64,000 nt of DNA, from contig NZ_JAGPXY010000007.1 of NCBI RefSeq assembly GCF_018070325.1, forward strand, positions 1-64,000. Reading direction: 5' to 3'. Shown piece after piece: positions 19,676-28,626 of this stretch. A program made the translations under genes and the position numbers. This stretch comes from Micromonospora sp. H61 (GTDB taxonomy: Bacteria > Actinomycetota > Actinomycetes > Mycobacteriales > Micromonosporaceae). The notes under the pieces were generated by a model. The model saw only the letters and a program-made list of their open reading frames with translations, was not told where the DNA came from and did not search any database. Numbering within the stretch: position 1 is the stretch's first letter; the number at the start of each line of letters is the position of its first letter.

Positions 19676-20464
19676 TCAGGCCGTCCGGTTGCGGTTGTAC
19701 AGGGCCTTGGCCCACAGGAAGCAGCCCACTGTGATGACGGCGCACCAGACGACCGCGATGATCCCGTTGGCGCCGATCCCGGTACCCAGGAGCAGGCCGC
19801 GAAGGGTCTCCATGACGGGCGTGAAGGGCTGGTAGTCCGCGAACAACCGCACGGCGGTCGGCATGGAGTCGGTGGGGACGAACCCGCTGCCGAGGAACGG
19901 CAGGAGGATCAGCGGCATGGGCAGGTTGCTGGCCGTCTCGACACTGTCACTGACCAGACCGAGGGCGACGGACAGCCAGGTCAGCGCGAAGGTGATCATG
20001 GCGAGGACGCCGATCGCCGCGAGCCACTCGACCGCGTTGGCATTGGGTCGGAACCCGACCAGCAGCGCCACGAGGATGACGGCCACGAGGCTGAGCATGG
20101 TCTGGACCAGGCTGCCCAGTACGTGACCCGTCAGTACCGACGGCCGGAAGATCGACATCGTGCGGAACCGGGCGATGATCCCCTCGGTCATGTCCATCGC
20201 GACCGAGATGGCGGTGCCCTGCGCGGCGCTGACCACGGTGATGAGCAGGATGCCGGGGGTGACGTAGTTGGCGTACTGGGAGCGGTCGCCGGACGGGCCG
20301 AGACCGGCGCCGAGCGTGCCGCCGAAGACGTAGACGAAGAGCAGCAGGATGATGATCGGGATGCCGATGAGCAGGAACGTCATCGACGGGTACCGCCGCA
20401 TGTGCAGCAGGTTGCGCCGCAGCATGGTGCTCGAGTCGCGGACGGCGAGGGAGAGGGTGCTCAT
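19676..20464 (-). CDS. ABC-2 type exporter permease (DrrB-like)
   Basis: Integral membrane protein of 262 residues with about six hydrophobic helices and the ABC-2 pattern of daunorubicin-resistance permeases (MRRYPSMTFLLIGIPIIILL; SGFVPTDSMPTAVRLFADYQPFTPV). It would form the channel for the ATPase encoded just upstream, with which it overlaps by ATGA at 20461-20464. Substrates of this family range from drugs to lipids and cannot be inferred. It is the last gene of a four-gene run starting with the ribbon-helix-helix protein at 22912. Confidence 0.9.
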   Translation of the reverse strand: MSTLSLAVRDSSTMLRRNLLHMRRYPSMTFLLIGIPIIILLLFVYVFGGTLGAGLGPSGDRSQYANYVTPGILLITVVSAAQGTAISVAMDMTEGIIARFRTMSIFRPSVLTGHVLGSLVQTMLSLVAVILVALLVGFRPNANAVEWLAAIGVLAMITFALTWLSVALGLVSDSVETASNLPMPLILLPFLGSGFVPTDSMPTAVRLFADYQPFTPVMETLRGLLLGTGIGANGIIAVVWCAVITVGCFLWAKALYNRNRTA

Positions 20465-21438
20465 CGCGCGGGAGCCCTTTCGTGGTCGGGTCGGCCGGCC
20501 CGGGTGTCGGGCTGACCGGTGAGGGTGAGGAAGACGTCGTCGAGGTCGGGGGTGTGCACGGAGAGCCCCGCCACGCTGATCGAGGCGCGGTCGAGCTGGT
20601 CGAGCAGGGATCGCAGCGACCCGACCCCGCCGTCACTCGGCACCTGGAGGGTGAGCGCCGCGTCGTCCCGGGTGGCGCTCTCGAACGTCCGGGCCGCCGA
20701 GTCGAGACCCTCCTGGTCGGCGAACTGCAACACGACGTGGCCGCCCGGGATGAGCCGCTTGAGCTCGCGCGGCGTGCCCTCGGCGATCAGCCGGCCGTGG
20801 TCGAGGAACGCCACCCGGTCGGCAAGCTGGTCGGCCTCCTCCAGGTACTGCGTGGTGAGCAGGATGGTCACGCCCTCGGCGGCGAGTGCGCGGATGATGT
20901 GCCACATGGCCCGGCGGCTGCGCGGGTCCAGGCCGGTGGTCGGCTCGTCCAAAAAGATGACGCGGGGCTCGCCGACCAGGGTCATCGCGAGGTCGAGCCG
21001 GCGGCGCATGCCGCCGGAGTACGTGGACACCGGCTTGCCCGCCGCGTCGGTCAGGTCGAACTGGTCGAGCAGGTCGGCGATCCGCCGCCGACCGGCGGCC
21101 CTGTCCAGGTGGCACAGGTCGGCCATCAGGGTCAGGTTCTCCCGACCGGTGAGCAGGTTGTCGACGGCGGAGAACTGACCGGTGACGCCGATCAGCGCGC
21201 GTACCGCGTCGGGTTCCCGGGTCAGGTCGTGGCCGAAGACGCGGGCGTTACCGCCGTCGGCGTCGATCAGGGTGGAGAGGATCTGCACTGTGGTGGTCTT
21301 GCCGGCGCCGTTCGGACCGAGCAACGCGAAGATGGTGCCCTCGGTGATCATCAGGTCGATGCCGTTCAGCACGACCTTGTCGCCGTAGGACTTGCGCAGG
21401 TCGGTGGCGACGATCGCGGGGTTCATGGAGCTGGTCAT
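20461..21438 (-). CDS. ABC exporter ATP-binding protein (DrrA-like)
   Basis: Cytoplasmic ATPase of 325 residues, usual DrrA length. Walker A GPNGAGKTT, signature YSGGMRRRLDLAM, Walker B VIFLDEPTTGLD and a switch His-like position near LLTTQYLEEAD are visible. About 90 C-terminal residues form the DUF4162-type extension ending with LDDVFLTLTG, typical of drug exporters. GAGGAGA precedes the start. It is likely to export a toxic or lipid-like compound together with the permease downstream. Confidence 0.92.
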   Translation of the reverse strand: MTSSMNPAIVATDLRKSYGDKVVLNGIDLMITEGTIFALLGPNGAGKTTTVQILSTLIDADGGNARVFGHDLTREPDAVRALIGVTGQFSAVDNLLTGRENLTLMADLCHLDRAAGRRRIADLLDQFDLTDAAGKPVSTYSGGMRRRLDLAMTLVGEPRVIFLDEPTTGLDPRSRRAMWHIIRALAAEGVTILLTTQYLEEADQLADRVAFLDHGRLIAEGTPRELKRLIPGGHVVLQFADQEGLDSAARTFESATRDDAALTLQVPSDGGVGSLRSLLDQLDRASISVAGLSVHTPDLDDVFLTLTGQPDTRAGRPDHERAPAR

Positions 21439-21471
21439 GGTCTCCTCATTTGTGGTCGGCGGGGCGGTGGG

Positions 21472-22314
21472 TCAGGCGCGGCGGATCATGATGTCGCCGT
21501 AGGAGGTGTTCGCCCGGACCTCGACCGTCTCGTCGGTCTGCGCCGGGCTGTCGGTCGACTCCAACGCGTTGTGCACGCGGCCGTGCTTGGAACTGACGTC
21601 GAGCCAGGCGGCGGTCCCGCGACGGATGCCGACCTCGATCGCGCCGAAGGAGGTCTGTGCGTCGACCGCGCCGCGGGTGACCTCACCCAGCCGGAGGTTG
21701 CCGTAGGCGGTGCGCGCCGTCACCGATGCCTGCGAGGCGTCCACTGTGATGTCGCCGTAGGCCGTGTTGATCCGGACGTCGCCACCGCTGCGGCCGATCC
21801 AGCAGTCGCCGGACGAGTTCTTGATCTCGGCGGTGCCGTCGACCGCACCGATGCGCACCTTGCCGGACGATGCCTTCACCCGGGCAGAGCCCAGCACACG
21901 CTCGACCGCGACCTCGCCGTGGCTGCTGTCGATCTCCAACGGCCCGGTCTCGTCGAGACGGATGCCGCTGCCGGTCTTGATCCGACACTCGCCGAGCCGA
22001 CCCTCGCAGCGGAACGCCGCCCAGGCCGCCTCGGCGTACACCCGCGACCCGGTCGGCACCTCGATCTGGACGTCGACCGACGGCCCGGGGCCGAACCCGT
22101 AGCGGCGCCAGCTCTTCGGCACCCGGATCACCAGTCGCCCGGCGGCGAACTCGACGGTGCTCTGTTCGGCGGCGCTCACGTCGGCCTTGCTCGACGGGTC
22201 GCGGGGCCGCACCGTCACCACAGTGTCGGTGCGGTCGCTCGCGGCGATCCAGGCATCGCCGATCGGCAGCTCGATCTGGACGGAAATCGGTTCTGGCGTC
22301 TCGAAAACAGGCAT
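21472..22314 (-). CDS. DUF4097-type beta-helical protein
   Basis: Protein of 280 residues without signal peptide, built of repeated short beta segments such as SSGKVRIGAV, SSGDCWIGRSGGDVRI, AYGDITVDAS and AYGNLRLGEV. This is the pattern of the DUF4097 (adhesin-like) family, whose role is unknown. The ATG at 22314 has GGGAG upstream; a longer frame exists but lacks support. It lies between a ribbon-helix-helix protein and a DrrAB-like exporter. That order suggests the protein senses or serves the exporter, possibly at the membrane face (inference). Confidence 0.85.
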   Translation of the reverse strand: MPVFETPEPISVQIELPIGDAWIAASDRTDTVVTVRPRDPSSKADVSAAEQSTVEFAAGRLVIRVPKSWRRYGFGPGPSVDVQIEVPTGSRVYAEAAWAAFRCEGRLGECRIKTGSGIRLDETGPLEIDSSHGEVAVERVLGSARVKASSGKVRIGAVDGTAEIKNSSGDCWIGRSGGDVRINTAYGDITVDASQASVTARTAYGNLRLGEVTRGAVDAQTSFGAIEVGIRRGTAAWLDVSSKHGRVHNALESTDSPAQTDETVEVRANTSYGDIMIRRA

Positions 22315-22387
22315 GGTGGTCTCCCGAACTGTGGTCGGCGGAGGTCGCCGCTGGTCAGCGGCGTGGTGGTGGAAGGGGTACGGGGAG

Positions 22388-22912
22388 TTAGCGGGCCCAG
22401 CCGGTGAAGTGCTGGCCGGAGGTCGGCTCCACCCGGCGGGGTGGACGACGCTGGGTGTCGCCCGCCCCGATGGCACCGGCGACGGCGCGCACCAGCCAGG
22501 CGTTGACCGAGAGCCCGGCGCGGCCGGCGGCGTCCTCGACGCTGGCCTTCAGGTGGTCGGGGAGCCGCAGGTTGATCCGCGAGGTGCCGCCCTCGTCACC
22601 GTCGGGGGCGGACACCGGCACCGCCAGCGGTGGCGGGCCACTGGGCTCGGTCGCCACCTCGGCCGGCGGGCTGGCCGGCGTCACCACGAAGTCGGGCTCG
22701 CGCCCGCGCAACCGGACGTGCACCGATCCCGGTGCGAGGTCGCGGGTGATCTCGTCGGCCGCGTCGGACAGCGCTTCGAGCAGCGTGAGACGGGTGGCCG
22801 CCTCCAACTGCGCGAAGAGTCGTTCGGCCAGCGCCCGGGCCTCCGGGTCCACGCCCTCCGCGGCCACGGCGAACTCGTTACGCAGGTTCTCGACGTATGA
22901 CCTCAGCTCCAT
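22388..22912 (-). CDS. Ribbon-helix-helix (HicB/Arc-like) protein
   Basis: Protein of 174 residues. The N-terminal half is a helical region (ELRSYVENLRNEFAVAAEG). A Pro-rich middle leads to a C-terminal RHH fold, SRINLRLPDHLKASVEDAAG followed by RAGLSVNAWLVRAVAGAI. That fold resembles HicB-type antitoxins, but no HicA toxin gene is adjacent. It probably acts as a DNA-binding regulator of its own operon with the DUF4097 protein and exporter (inference). The start ATG at 22912 lacks a strong ribosome site, so initiation is less certain. Confidence 0.82.
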   Translation of the reverse strand: MELRSYVENLRNEFAVAAEGVDPEARALAERLFAQLEAATRLTLLEALSDAADEITRDLAPGSVHVRLRGREPDFVVTPASPPAEVATEPSGPPPLAVPVSAPDGDEGGTSRINLRLPDHLKASVEDAAGRAGLSVNAWLVRAVAGAIGAGDTQRRPPRRVEPTSGQHFTGWAR

Positions 22913-23003
22913 GACGCCATCATGGCACCACTTTGGCTCAGAGTGCAACAGTAATGGCTCAAGAAGGTGCCGCCACCTGGCTCCGCCGGGGGTCACCCGG
23001 CTC

Positions 23004-24152
23004 TCAGAGATCCCCGAAAAGCTTCCTGACCAGGTGATTCGCGTCCTCCTGGTCCAGCCCGGAGGCGACCAGGAGGTCACTGACGGTCGTCCGGACCTGT
23101 GCCACCACCACCGCACCCGAGAAGCCGACACCGTCCCGATAGGCGTGCCCGGCCGTCCGGACCGCCCGTAGCGCCTGCTCCCGGGCCCGGTTCGGCTCGG
23201 CGCCGGCGGCGAACTGCCGCTTGAGCAGGCGGACCGCCTCGGCGAGATCGGCCACCGCCGTCGGCAACGACTCCGGCACCGGCTCGCCGTCCTCGATGAG
23301 CGTCACCGATCGTCGGATCAGGGTGCCGCTGTTACGCATCGCCCGGTCGATCGGCTCCGCCGCCCGCGCATAGCGGCCCACCGGCCCGTGCCGTTGATGC
23401 CAGTACACCGGTGACAGGGTGCTCGCCTCCCGGGCGCCCTGGGTCGCCTCGACGAACGCCTTCAACCGGCCCGCGCTCTGCCGCAGCTCACTCCGGGCGG
23501 TACGGGCCCGAGCGGCGTCCCGCTCGTTCAGCGCCTCGGCGGTGGCGTCGAGCTGGGTGGCGAGGAGGTCCAACGCCGGCCGCGCGGCCCGGTTGAGCAC
23601 CCGCAGCGGGTTCAGCGGCAGCAACACGGCGGTGACCAGTAGCGCCACCCCTCCCCCGACGAGCGCGTCCACGAACCGGGGGATCTCCAGATCCCGGACG
23701 GCCGGGCTGAGCGTGGCGATGAGCACCGCCGTCGCCCCGGCCTGGATAACCACCGCCGCGCTACCGGCGAGGAAGAGCGCGACGACGATCGCCAGCGTGA
23801 CGATCAGGGCGAGCTGCCACCACCCGGTGCCGATCACCAGGAGGAGCAGGTCACCGATCAGCACTCCGACGGTGACACCGATGATCAGCTCGACGGTGCG
23901 ACGCAACCGCTGGCCGACGGACGCGGCGAGCGTCGAGACGGCGGAGATCGGCGCGAATACCGGCTGCGACACGTGCAGCAGCGAATGCGCCACCAGCCAG
24001 GACAGCGCCGCGGCCAGACCGGCCTGTAGGGCGAGGCCGCCGATGGTTCGTACCCGACGGACCCGGTCGCGCAGCGCGGCCACCAAGCGGTCCCACCACC
24101 GGGCGACGGTCGACGGGCCCGCGTCCGCTCCGCGCCGACCGGCAGCGACCAT
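23004..24152 (-). CDS. FUSC-family membrane protein
   Basis: Membrane protein of 382 residues. The N-terminal half has about six helices in the fusaric-acid-resistance/aromatic-acid-exporter pattern (QPVFAPISAVSTLAASVGQR). The C-terminal half is a long helical cytoplasmic domain (LLATQLDATAEALNERDAAR). Many actinobacterial members have no known substrate. AGGTG precedes the ATG. It follows the SDR gene by 57 bp on the same strand and could be co-transcribed. Confidence 0.88.
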   Translation of the reverse strand: MVAAGRRGADAGPSTVARWWDRLVAALRDRVRRVRTIGGLALQAGLAAALSWLVAHSLLHVSQPVFAPISAVSTLAASVGQRLRRTVELIIGVTVGVLIGDLLLLVIGTGWWQLALIVTLAIVVALFLAGSAAVVIQAGATAVLIATLSPAVRDLEIPRFVDALVGGGVALLVTAVLLPLNPLRVLNRAARPALDLLATQLDATAEALNERDAARARTARSELRQSAGRLKAFVEATQGAREASTLSPVYWHQRHGPVGRYARAAEPIDRAMRNSGTLIRRSVTLIEDGEPVPESLPTAVADLAEAVRLLKRQFAAGAEPNRAREQALRAVRTAGHAYRDGVGFSGAVVVAQVRTTVSDLLVASGLDQEDANHLVRKLFGDL

Positions 24153-24209
24153 GGCGGCACCTACCCCGCCACGACCGGATCAATCCTCGCCGGCACGGCC
24201 CGGCCGTGC

Positions 24210-25178
24210 TCAGCGCGAGGCGAGCGCCTTCTCGGCGTACGCCCAGAGCCGGTCGGCCGCGGCCGGGTCCAACGCGTGGGCGGCGACCCCGCCGGTGGCG
24301 TCAGGGCCACCGGGAACGACCTCGGCCTCCTGGTTGTCGTCGAAGTACCGGCCGCCGACACCGTCGAGCAGGGGTGAGCCGGCGAGCAGCACTGTGGTCG
24401 ACGCGCCCTGGTCGGGCTTCTTGTAGTACTCCGCCTCGATGAGGTTGCCCGCCTCGTCCATCGCGCCCATCGCCCGCATCGTGTCGTCGTCGATGTGGCG
24501 CTGGAGGTTGGTGAAGATGTACCCGGGGTTGAGGGCGTTCGCGGTGATCCCGTCGCTGGCCCACTGGCGGGTGATGCCGACCGCGAGCAGGACCTCAGCG
24601 GTCTTCGACTGGCCGTAGGCCGACCACGGGTCGTACGGGCGCCGCTCGAACTGCGGGTCGTCGAAGTCGAAGGGTGCGGCAAGGTGTGCCCCGGAGCTGA
24701 CCATCACGACCCGGGCCGCCTCGGCGGCCCGCAGATTGTCCTGCAGCCCCCGGACCAGCGCGAAGTGGCCGAGGTGGTTCGTAGCGAGCTGGAGTTCCCA
24801 GCCCACGGCGGTCAGCTGGCGGGTCGGGATCGCCATGATTCCGGCGTTGGCCACCAGCACGTCGAGCGGGCCCTGCCAGGCCGCGACGAAGGCGTCGACC
24901 GACGCCAGGTCGGCGAGATCGAGGGCGGACGACCGGACCGCGCCCACTGTGGCATCGGTGGCGAACTCCTCGGCGAGCCGGTCGGCCGCTCGAGGATTCC
25001 GGGTCGCGACGGTGACCTCGGCGCCGGCCCCGGCCAGCGCGCGCACCGTCTCCACACCGATGCCGGAGGCGCCCCCGGTGACGATCATCCGACGGCCGGT
25101 GAGGTCGACACCGTCGAGGACCTCGGCGGCGGTGGTACGGGCGTTGAACGGGGTGGTGAGGCGTGGGTTCGCTGTCAT
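24210..25178 (-). CDS. Short-chain dehydrogenase/reductase
   Basis: NAD(P)-dependent oxidoreductase of 322 residues with a classical SDR fold: cofactor motif TGGASGIG (about residues 35-42), NAG at about 110, catalytic Ser in VMVSSGAH, and Tyr/Lys in YGQSKTA. The length and the C-terminal region resemble the retinol-dehydrogenase/WW-domain-oxidoreductase-like subgroup. The substrate is unknown. It is transcribed divergently from an AraC-type regulator 83 bp away, a common regulator-target arrangement. Confidence 0.9.
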   Translation of the reverse strand: MTANPRLTTPFNARTTAAEVLDGVDLTGRRMIVTGGASGIGVETVRALAGAGAEVTVATRNPRAADRLAEEFATDATVGAVRSSALDLADLASVDAFVAAWQGPLDVLVANAGIMAIPTRQLTAVGWELQLATNHLGHFALVRGLQDNLRAAEAARVVMVSSGAHLAAPFDFDDPQFERRPYDPWSAYGQSKTAEVLLAVGITRQWASDGITANALNPGYIFTNLQRHIDDDTMRAMGAMDEAGNLIEAEYYKKPDQGASTTVLLAGSPLLDGVGGRYFDDNQEAEVVPGGPDATGGVAAHALDPAAADRLWAYAEKALASR

Positions 25179-25261
25179 GAACCCAGGTTACGAACGCTCG
25201 GATCGGACTGCCTATAGTCTGGAGTCCTTCATACTTTCGTGAGCGTCCAGAAGAGGTGGGG

Positions 25262-26236
25262 ATGGTGGATCCGCTGGAGGATGTGCTGGCCCTGCTCGGC
25301 GCGACGAGCCACGTCTCCGCCGGCCTGGTCGGGGGCGGACGCTGGGCCGTCGGTTTCGACCCACCGGCCGGGGCCAAGTTCAACGCCGTCCGGCGGGGCC
25401 GATGCTCGCTGCGGGTCGACGGCCACGCCGAGCCGATCAACCTCGGTGCGGGCGACTGCTTCCTGCTGACCCGACCGGCGGCCTACACCCTCTTCAGCGA
25501 CCCCGACGTGCCGGTCCAGCCCGCGTACCCGATCTTCGCCGCCGCCACCGACGGTGTGGCGCAGGTCGGCGACGGTGACGACGTGTTCCTCATCGGCGGT
25601 GCCTTCACCCTGGGCGGACGGGCGCGCAGCCTCCTGCTCGACAACCTGCCGCCGGTCATCCACGTGCCCGCCGACACCCCGGAGGCCGGTACCGTCCAGT
25701 GGGCCCTCGGCGAGATCGACGCGGAACTGCGATCCACGCGACTCGGCTCCCACCTCGTCGCCGAGCACCTGGCGCTGGTCCTGCTGATCCGAGTCCTGCG
25801 GCTGCACCTCGCCCGCGACGAACAGCCCACCTCCGGGTGGCTGGCCGGTCTCACCGACCCGGTGGTCGCTCCCGCGTTAGGCGCGATGCACGCGCGACCC
25901 GCGCACGCGTGGACGGTGGACGAGGTCGCCCGGGCGGCCACCGTCTCCCGATCGACGCTGGCGGCCCGATTCAAGAAGGTCGTCGGGGTGGGCCCACTGG
26001 AGTACCTGACCGGGTGGCGGATCGAACTCGCGGCCGACCGCATCCGGCGCAGCTCCGACACTGTCGCCACCATCGCCCAGGCCGTCGGATACGGCTCGGA
26101 GAGCGCGCTGAGCGTGGCCTTCAAGCGCACCACCGGCCTGTCGCCACGCGCCTACCGCACCGAGCTGGCGAAGGCGGGCCGGAACGACGTACCCGAAGCG
26201 ACAGTGACCGCCGGTCGGGCCCGGCCTGGGCGGTAG
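25262..26236 (+). CDS. AraC-family transcriptional regulator with cupin sensor
   Basis: DNA-binding regulator of about 324 residues. The N-terminal half is a cupin_6-type sensor (VRRGRCSLRVDGHAEPINLG; GDCFLLTR). The C-terminal AraC/XylS domain has two helix-turn-helix units (WTVDEVARAATVSRSTLAARFK and TVATIAQAVGYGSESALSVAFK). The ATG at 25262 is preferred (AAGAGG 5 nt upstream); a GTG at 25256 is the alternative. It likely controls the divergent SDR gene (inference). Confidence 0.92.
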   Translation: MVDPLEDVLALLGATSHVSAGLVGGGRWAVGFDPPAGAKFNAVRRGRCSLRVDGHAEPINLGAGDCFLLTRPAAYTLFSDPDVPVQPAYPIFAAATDGVAQVGDGDDVFLIGGAFTLGGRARSLLLDNLPPVIHVPADTPEAGTVQWALGEIDAELRSTRLGSHLVAEHLALVLLIRVLRLHLARDEQPTSGWLAGLTDPVVAPALGAMHARPAHAWTVDEVARAATVSRSTLAARFKKVVGVGPLEYLTGWRIELAADRIRRSSDTVATIAQAVGYGSESALSVAFKRTTGLSPRAYRTELAKAGRNDVPEATVTAGRARPGR

Positions 26237-26325
26237 CGCCCCGGCCGGCCGAGATTGAGGGCGAACGGATCGGGTAGACCCGGCTCTGCCGTCACCGCGG
26301 TCGGCTGCCCGGCGCGTGACGTCGG

Positions 26326-28617
26326 GTGGGTCGCGGGACAACGGCTGCGAGACGCCTCGGGGGGACATCGGATGGATCAGCGCGGTTGAGCGGGCCGGAC
26401 GACTCCGGTGACGTCGTGGAGCTACGGGTGCACGGAGTCTCCGGCGCGAGCGCCGCACAGGTGCTGAACCTGCAACAGATCGGGCAGGTCGCCGGTGACC
26501 GCAATGGCGGGTTCTACCGGCCGCGCCCCCGAAACTCCGACAGCACCGGCGCGCACGGGGTGACGCTTGAGGCGTACCGCTGGGGTGACCTGCCGTCCGG
26601 GACCGTGGCCCGCACCCTGGCGGTGGTCTTCCTGCTCCCCTTCATGCTTGTCAACGTCGCGATCTGGATGCGCCCGGCGAACCCGAGTTCCGAGGCGACG
26701 GTCAAGTCCCTGTGCCGGCTGCTGGCGCTCACCCTCACCGTGTTGTACGTGCTCGCCATCGCCGGCGTCGCCCTGGACCTCGTCGGTTGGAAGTGCCTGG
26801 CCTCGCCGGACTGCCTGGCCGGACGCAGTTGGTTGTCCTGGTTGGGTGGACGGCCGGTCGGACTGCGGCTGGCGGTGCTCGCGCTGGTCCCGGCCGCCGC
26901 GATCGGCCTGATCTGGCGGGTCAGCTGCCGTCCCGGGCGGACCTTCGAGGCGTTCCGGGCACCCGATCAGGGCAGCTCCACGTCTCGGCTCGGCACTGTC
27001 GGTCAGTGGGACGCCGAGCCGCTGGTGGGCCGGTTGCGCGCCATCCACGTCGCCGCGGCCTTCGCGACGCTGGATCTCGTCCTGCTGCTGGCCCGGGGCG
27101 CCGGTGACGCCTCGCCGGCCACGATCGCGCTGACGGCGATCACGGGGGTGGTCCTGACGGGCTGCGTGGGGCTGCTCTGCACACCGCCGCTGATGGACCG
27201 GGCCCCCGGCGACCAGCGGCTCGACCGGGTCACCCGCACCCTCCGGACCGCTGCCATCGTGCTGACCGTGGTCGTCGTGGCACACGTGTCGACCAGCTCG
27301 CAACCCTGGCCTGAGGAGCGGGAACTCCCCGGCTACGACTCGACGCTGACTGCTCTGTTCGTGGCGCAGACGACGCTGTTGGCCGCCCTCGGCGTGGTGC
27401 TGCTCTGGCACCGGAGCCGGGAACACGGCGCCACCCCGCTGTTCGGACTGGGCGCTCTCGTTGTCGCCGCCACCGGGATCAGCATGGCGGTGGCGTACTC
27501 CGCCGAACTGGTCTACCGGGTGGCGGACTTCCTGGACCGCGACGTACCGACCGGAGCGGGCATCGCCTCCGGCCCACCCCGCGCCTACACCTGGGCGATC
27601 TTCGGCTTCTTCCGGGCGGTGCTGGTCACCGCGATCATCGCCGTCCTCGTCATCCTGATCTCCCGCCGGAGTCGACGTCGGGCCGCGGCGGCGATAGTCG
27701 CGCGCGACTTCCCGGACCCGCCGGCCGAGGCAGGACCCCGGCTGCGGCAGATCCGAGACGCGATAGCCCGGGCTCGCTTCACCGAGAAGCTGGTGCCGTT
27801 GGCAGTGCTCTACGGTTGCCTCGCCGGAATCGGCACGGCCACCACCACCATCGGCCTGCTCGGGCAGGTCCCGAGCGACGTGCTCGAGCGGAACATCGGA
27901 TTGCCGGCGGGCGCGATCACGTTCGCCATCGCGTTCGGTAGCTGGGTGATCGCGGCGATCATCCTCGGCCTGATCATCGGCGGCATCTTCGCGTACCGGA
28001 CCGAGCCGTACCGCCGCCACATCGGTGTCCTCTGGGACCTCGGCACCTTCTGGCCCCGGGCCGCCCACCCGTTCGCGCCGCCCTGCTACTCCGAGCGGGC
28101 GGTGCCGGAACTGGCCCGCCGGATCACCTACCTCGTCGAGCGCGGCGACGCGGTGCTGCTCACCGGGCACAGCCACGGGTCGGTTCTGCTCGCCGCCACG
28201 GTGCTCCAACTGCCGCCGCAGGTCGGTGACCGGGTCGCCCTGCTCACCCACGGATCGCCGCTGCGCCGCCTCTACGCACGGCTCTTCCCCGCGTACGTCG
28301 ACGACGCGGCACTGCACGAGATCGGCCGGCGGGTGGGTTGGCGCTGGGTGAACCTGTGGCGCGACACGGACCCGATCGGTGGCTGGATCTTCTCGCCGCG
28401 TCCCGCACCCGCGCCGGCCACCACTGGTGACCCGGCCGCCGCTGTGGATCGTCGACAGCGTGACCCCCGTGACGTGGTGACACCCCCCGGGGACAGCGTC
28501 GCCCCATCCATCCACGGGCACTGGCCGGGCGAGTCCGACGAGCCGTTCACCGAGGCGGTACGGGAGTTGGTGCAGCGCCTCGGTGGGCGGGCCGGTCCGC
28601 CCGGGACGCCGGGGTAG
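26326..28617 (+). CDS. Large membrane protein with lipase-like GHSHG motif
   Basis: Protein of up to 763 residues of unrecognised function. It opens with VELRVHGVSGA, a segment also found in hydrolase-like actinobacterial membrane proteins. About ten hydrophobic helices follow (roughly residues 90-570). The cytoplasmic C-terminal part contains VLLTGHSHGSVLLAATVLQL near residue 614, the GxSxG nucleophile elbow of alpha/beta hydrolases, and later LLTHGSPLRRLY. The start is uncertain: GTG at 26326, TTG at 26386 and GTG at 26416 are all in frame, none with a clear ribosome site. It could be a membrane-anchored esterase or lipase; the substrate is unknown. Confidence 0.82.
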   Translation: MGRGTTAARRLGGTSDGSARLSGPDDSGDVVELRVHGVSGASAAQVLNLQQIGQVAGDRNGGFYRPRPRNSDSTGAHGVTLEAYRWGDLPSGTVARTLAVVFLLPFMLVNVAIWMRPANPSSEATVKSLCRLLALTLTVLYVLAIAGVALDLVGWKCLASPDCLAGRSWLSWLGGRPVGLRLAVLALVPAAAIGLIWRVSCRPGRTFEAFRAPDQGSSTSRLGTVGQWDAEPLVGRLRAIHVAAAFATLDLVLLLARGAGDASPATIALTAITGVVLTGCVGLLCTPPLMDRAPGDQRLDRVTRTLRTAAIVLTVVVVAHVSTSSQPWPEERELPGYDSTLTALFVAQTTLLAALGVVLLWHRSREHGATPLFGLGALVVAATGISMAVAYSAELVYRVADFLDRDVPTGAGIASGPPRAYTWAIFGFFRAVLVTAIIAVLVILISRRSRRRAAAAIVARDFPDPPAEAGPRLRQIRDAIARARFTEKLVPLAVLYGCLAGIGTATTTIGLLGQVPSDVLERNIGLPAGAITFAIAFGSWVIAAIILGLIIGGIFAYRTEPYRRHIGVLWDLGTFWPRAAHPFAPPCYSERAVPELARRITYLVERGDAVLLTGHSHGSVLLAATVLQLPPQVGDRVALLTHGSPLRRLYARLFPAYVDDAALHEIGRRVGWRWVNLWRDTDPIGGWIFSPRPAPAPATTGDPAAAVDRRQRDPRDVVTPPGDSVAPSIHGHWPGESDEPFTEAVRELVQRLGGRAGPPGTPG

Positions 28618-28626
28618 CAGGCCGGC

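Noticed and set aside
22388..22912. HicAB toxin-antitoxin pair
   Set aside because: Only the HicB-like fold is present; no small HicA-type ORF is adjacent.
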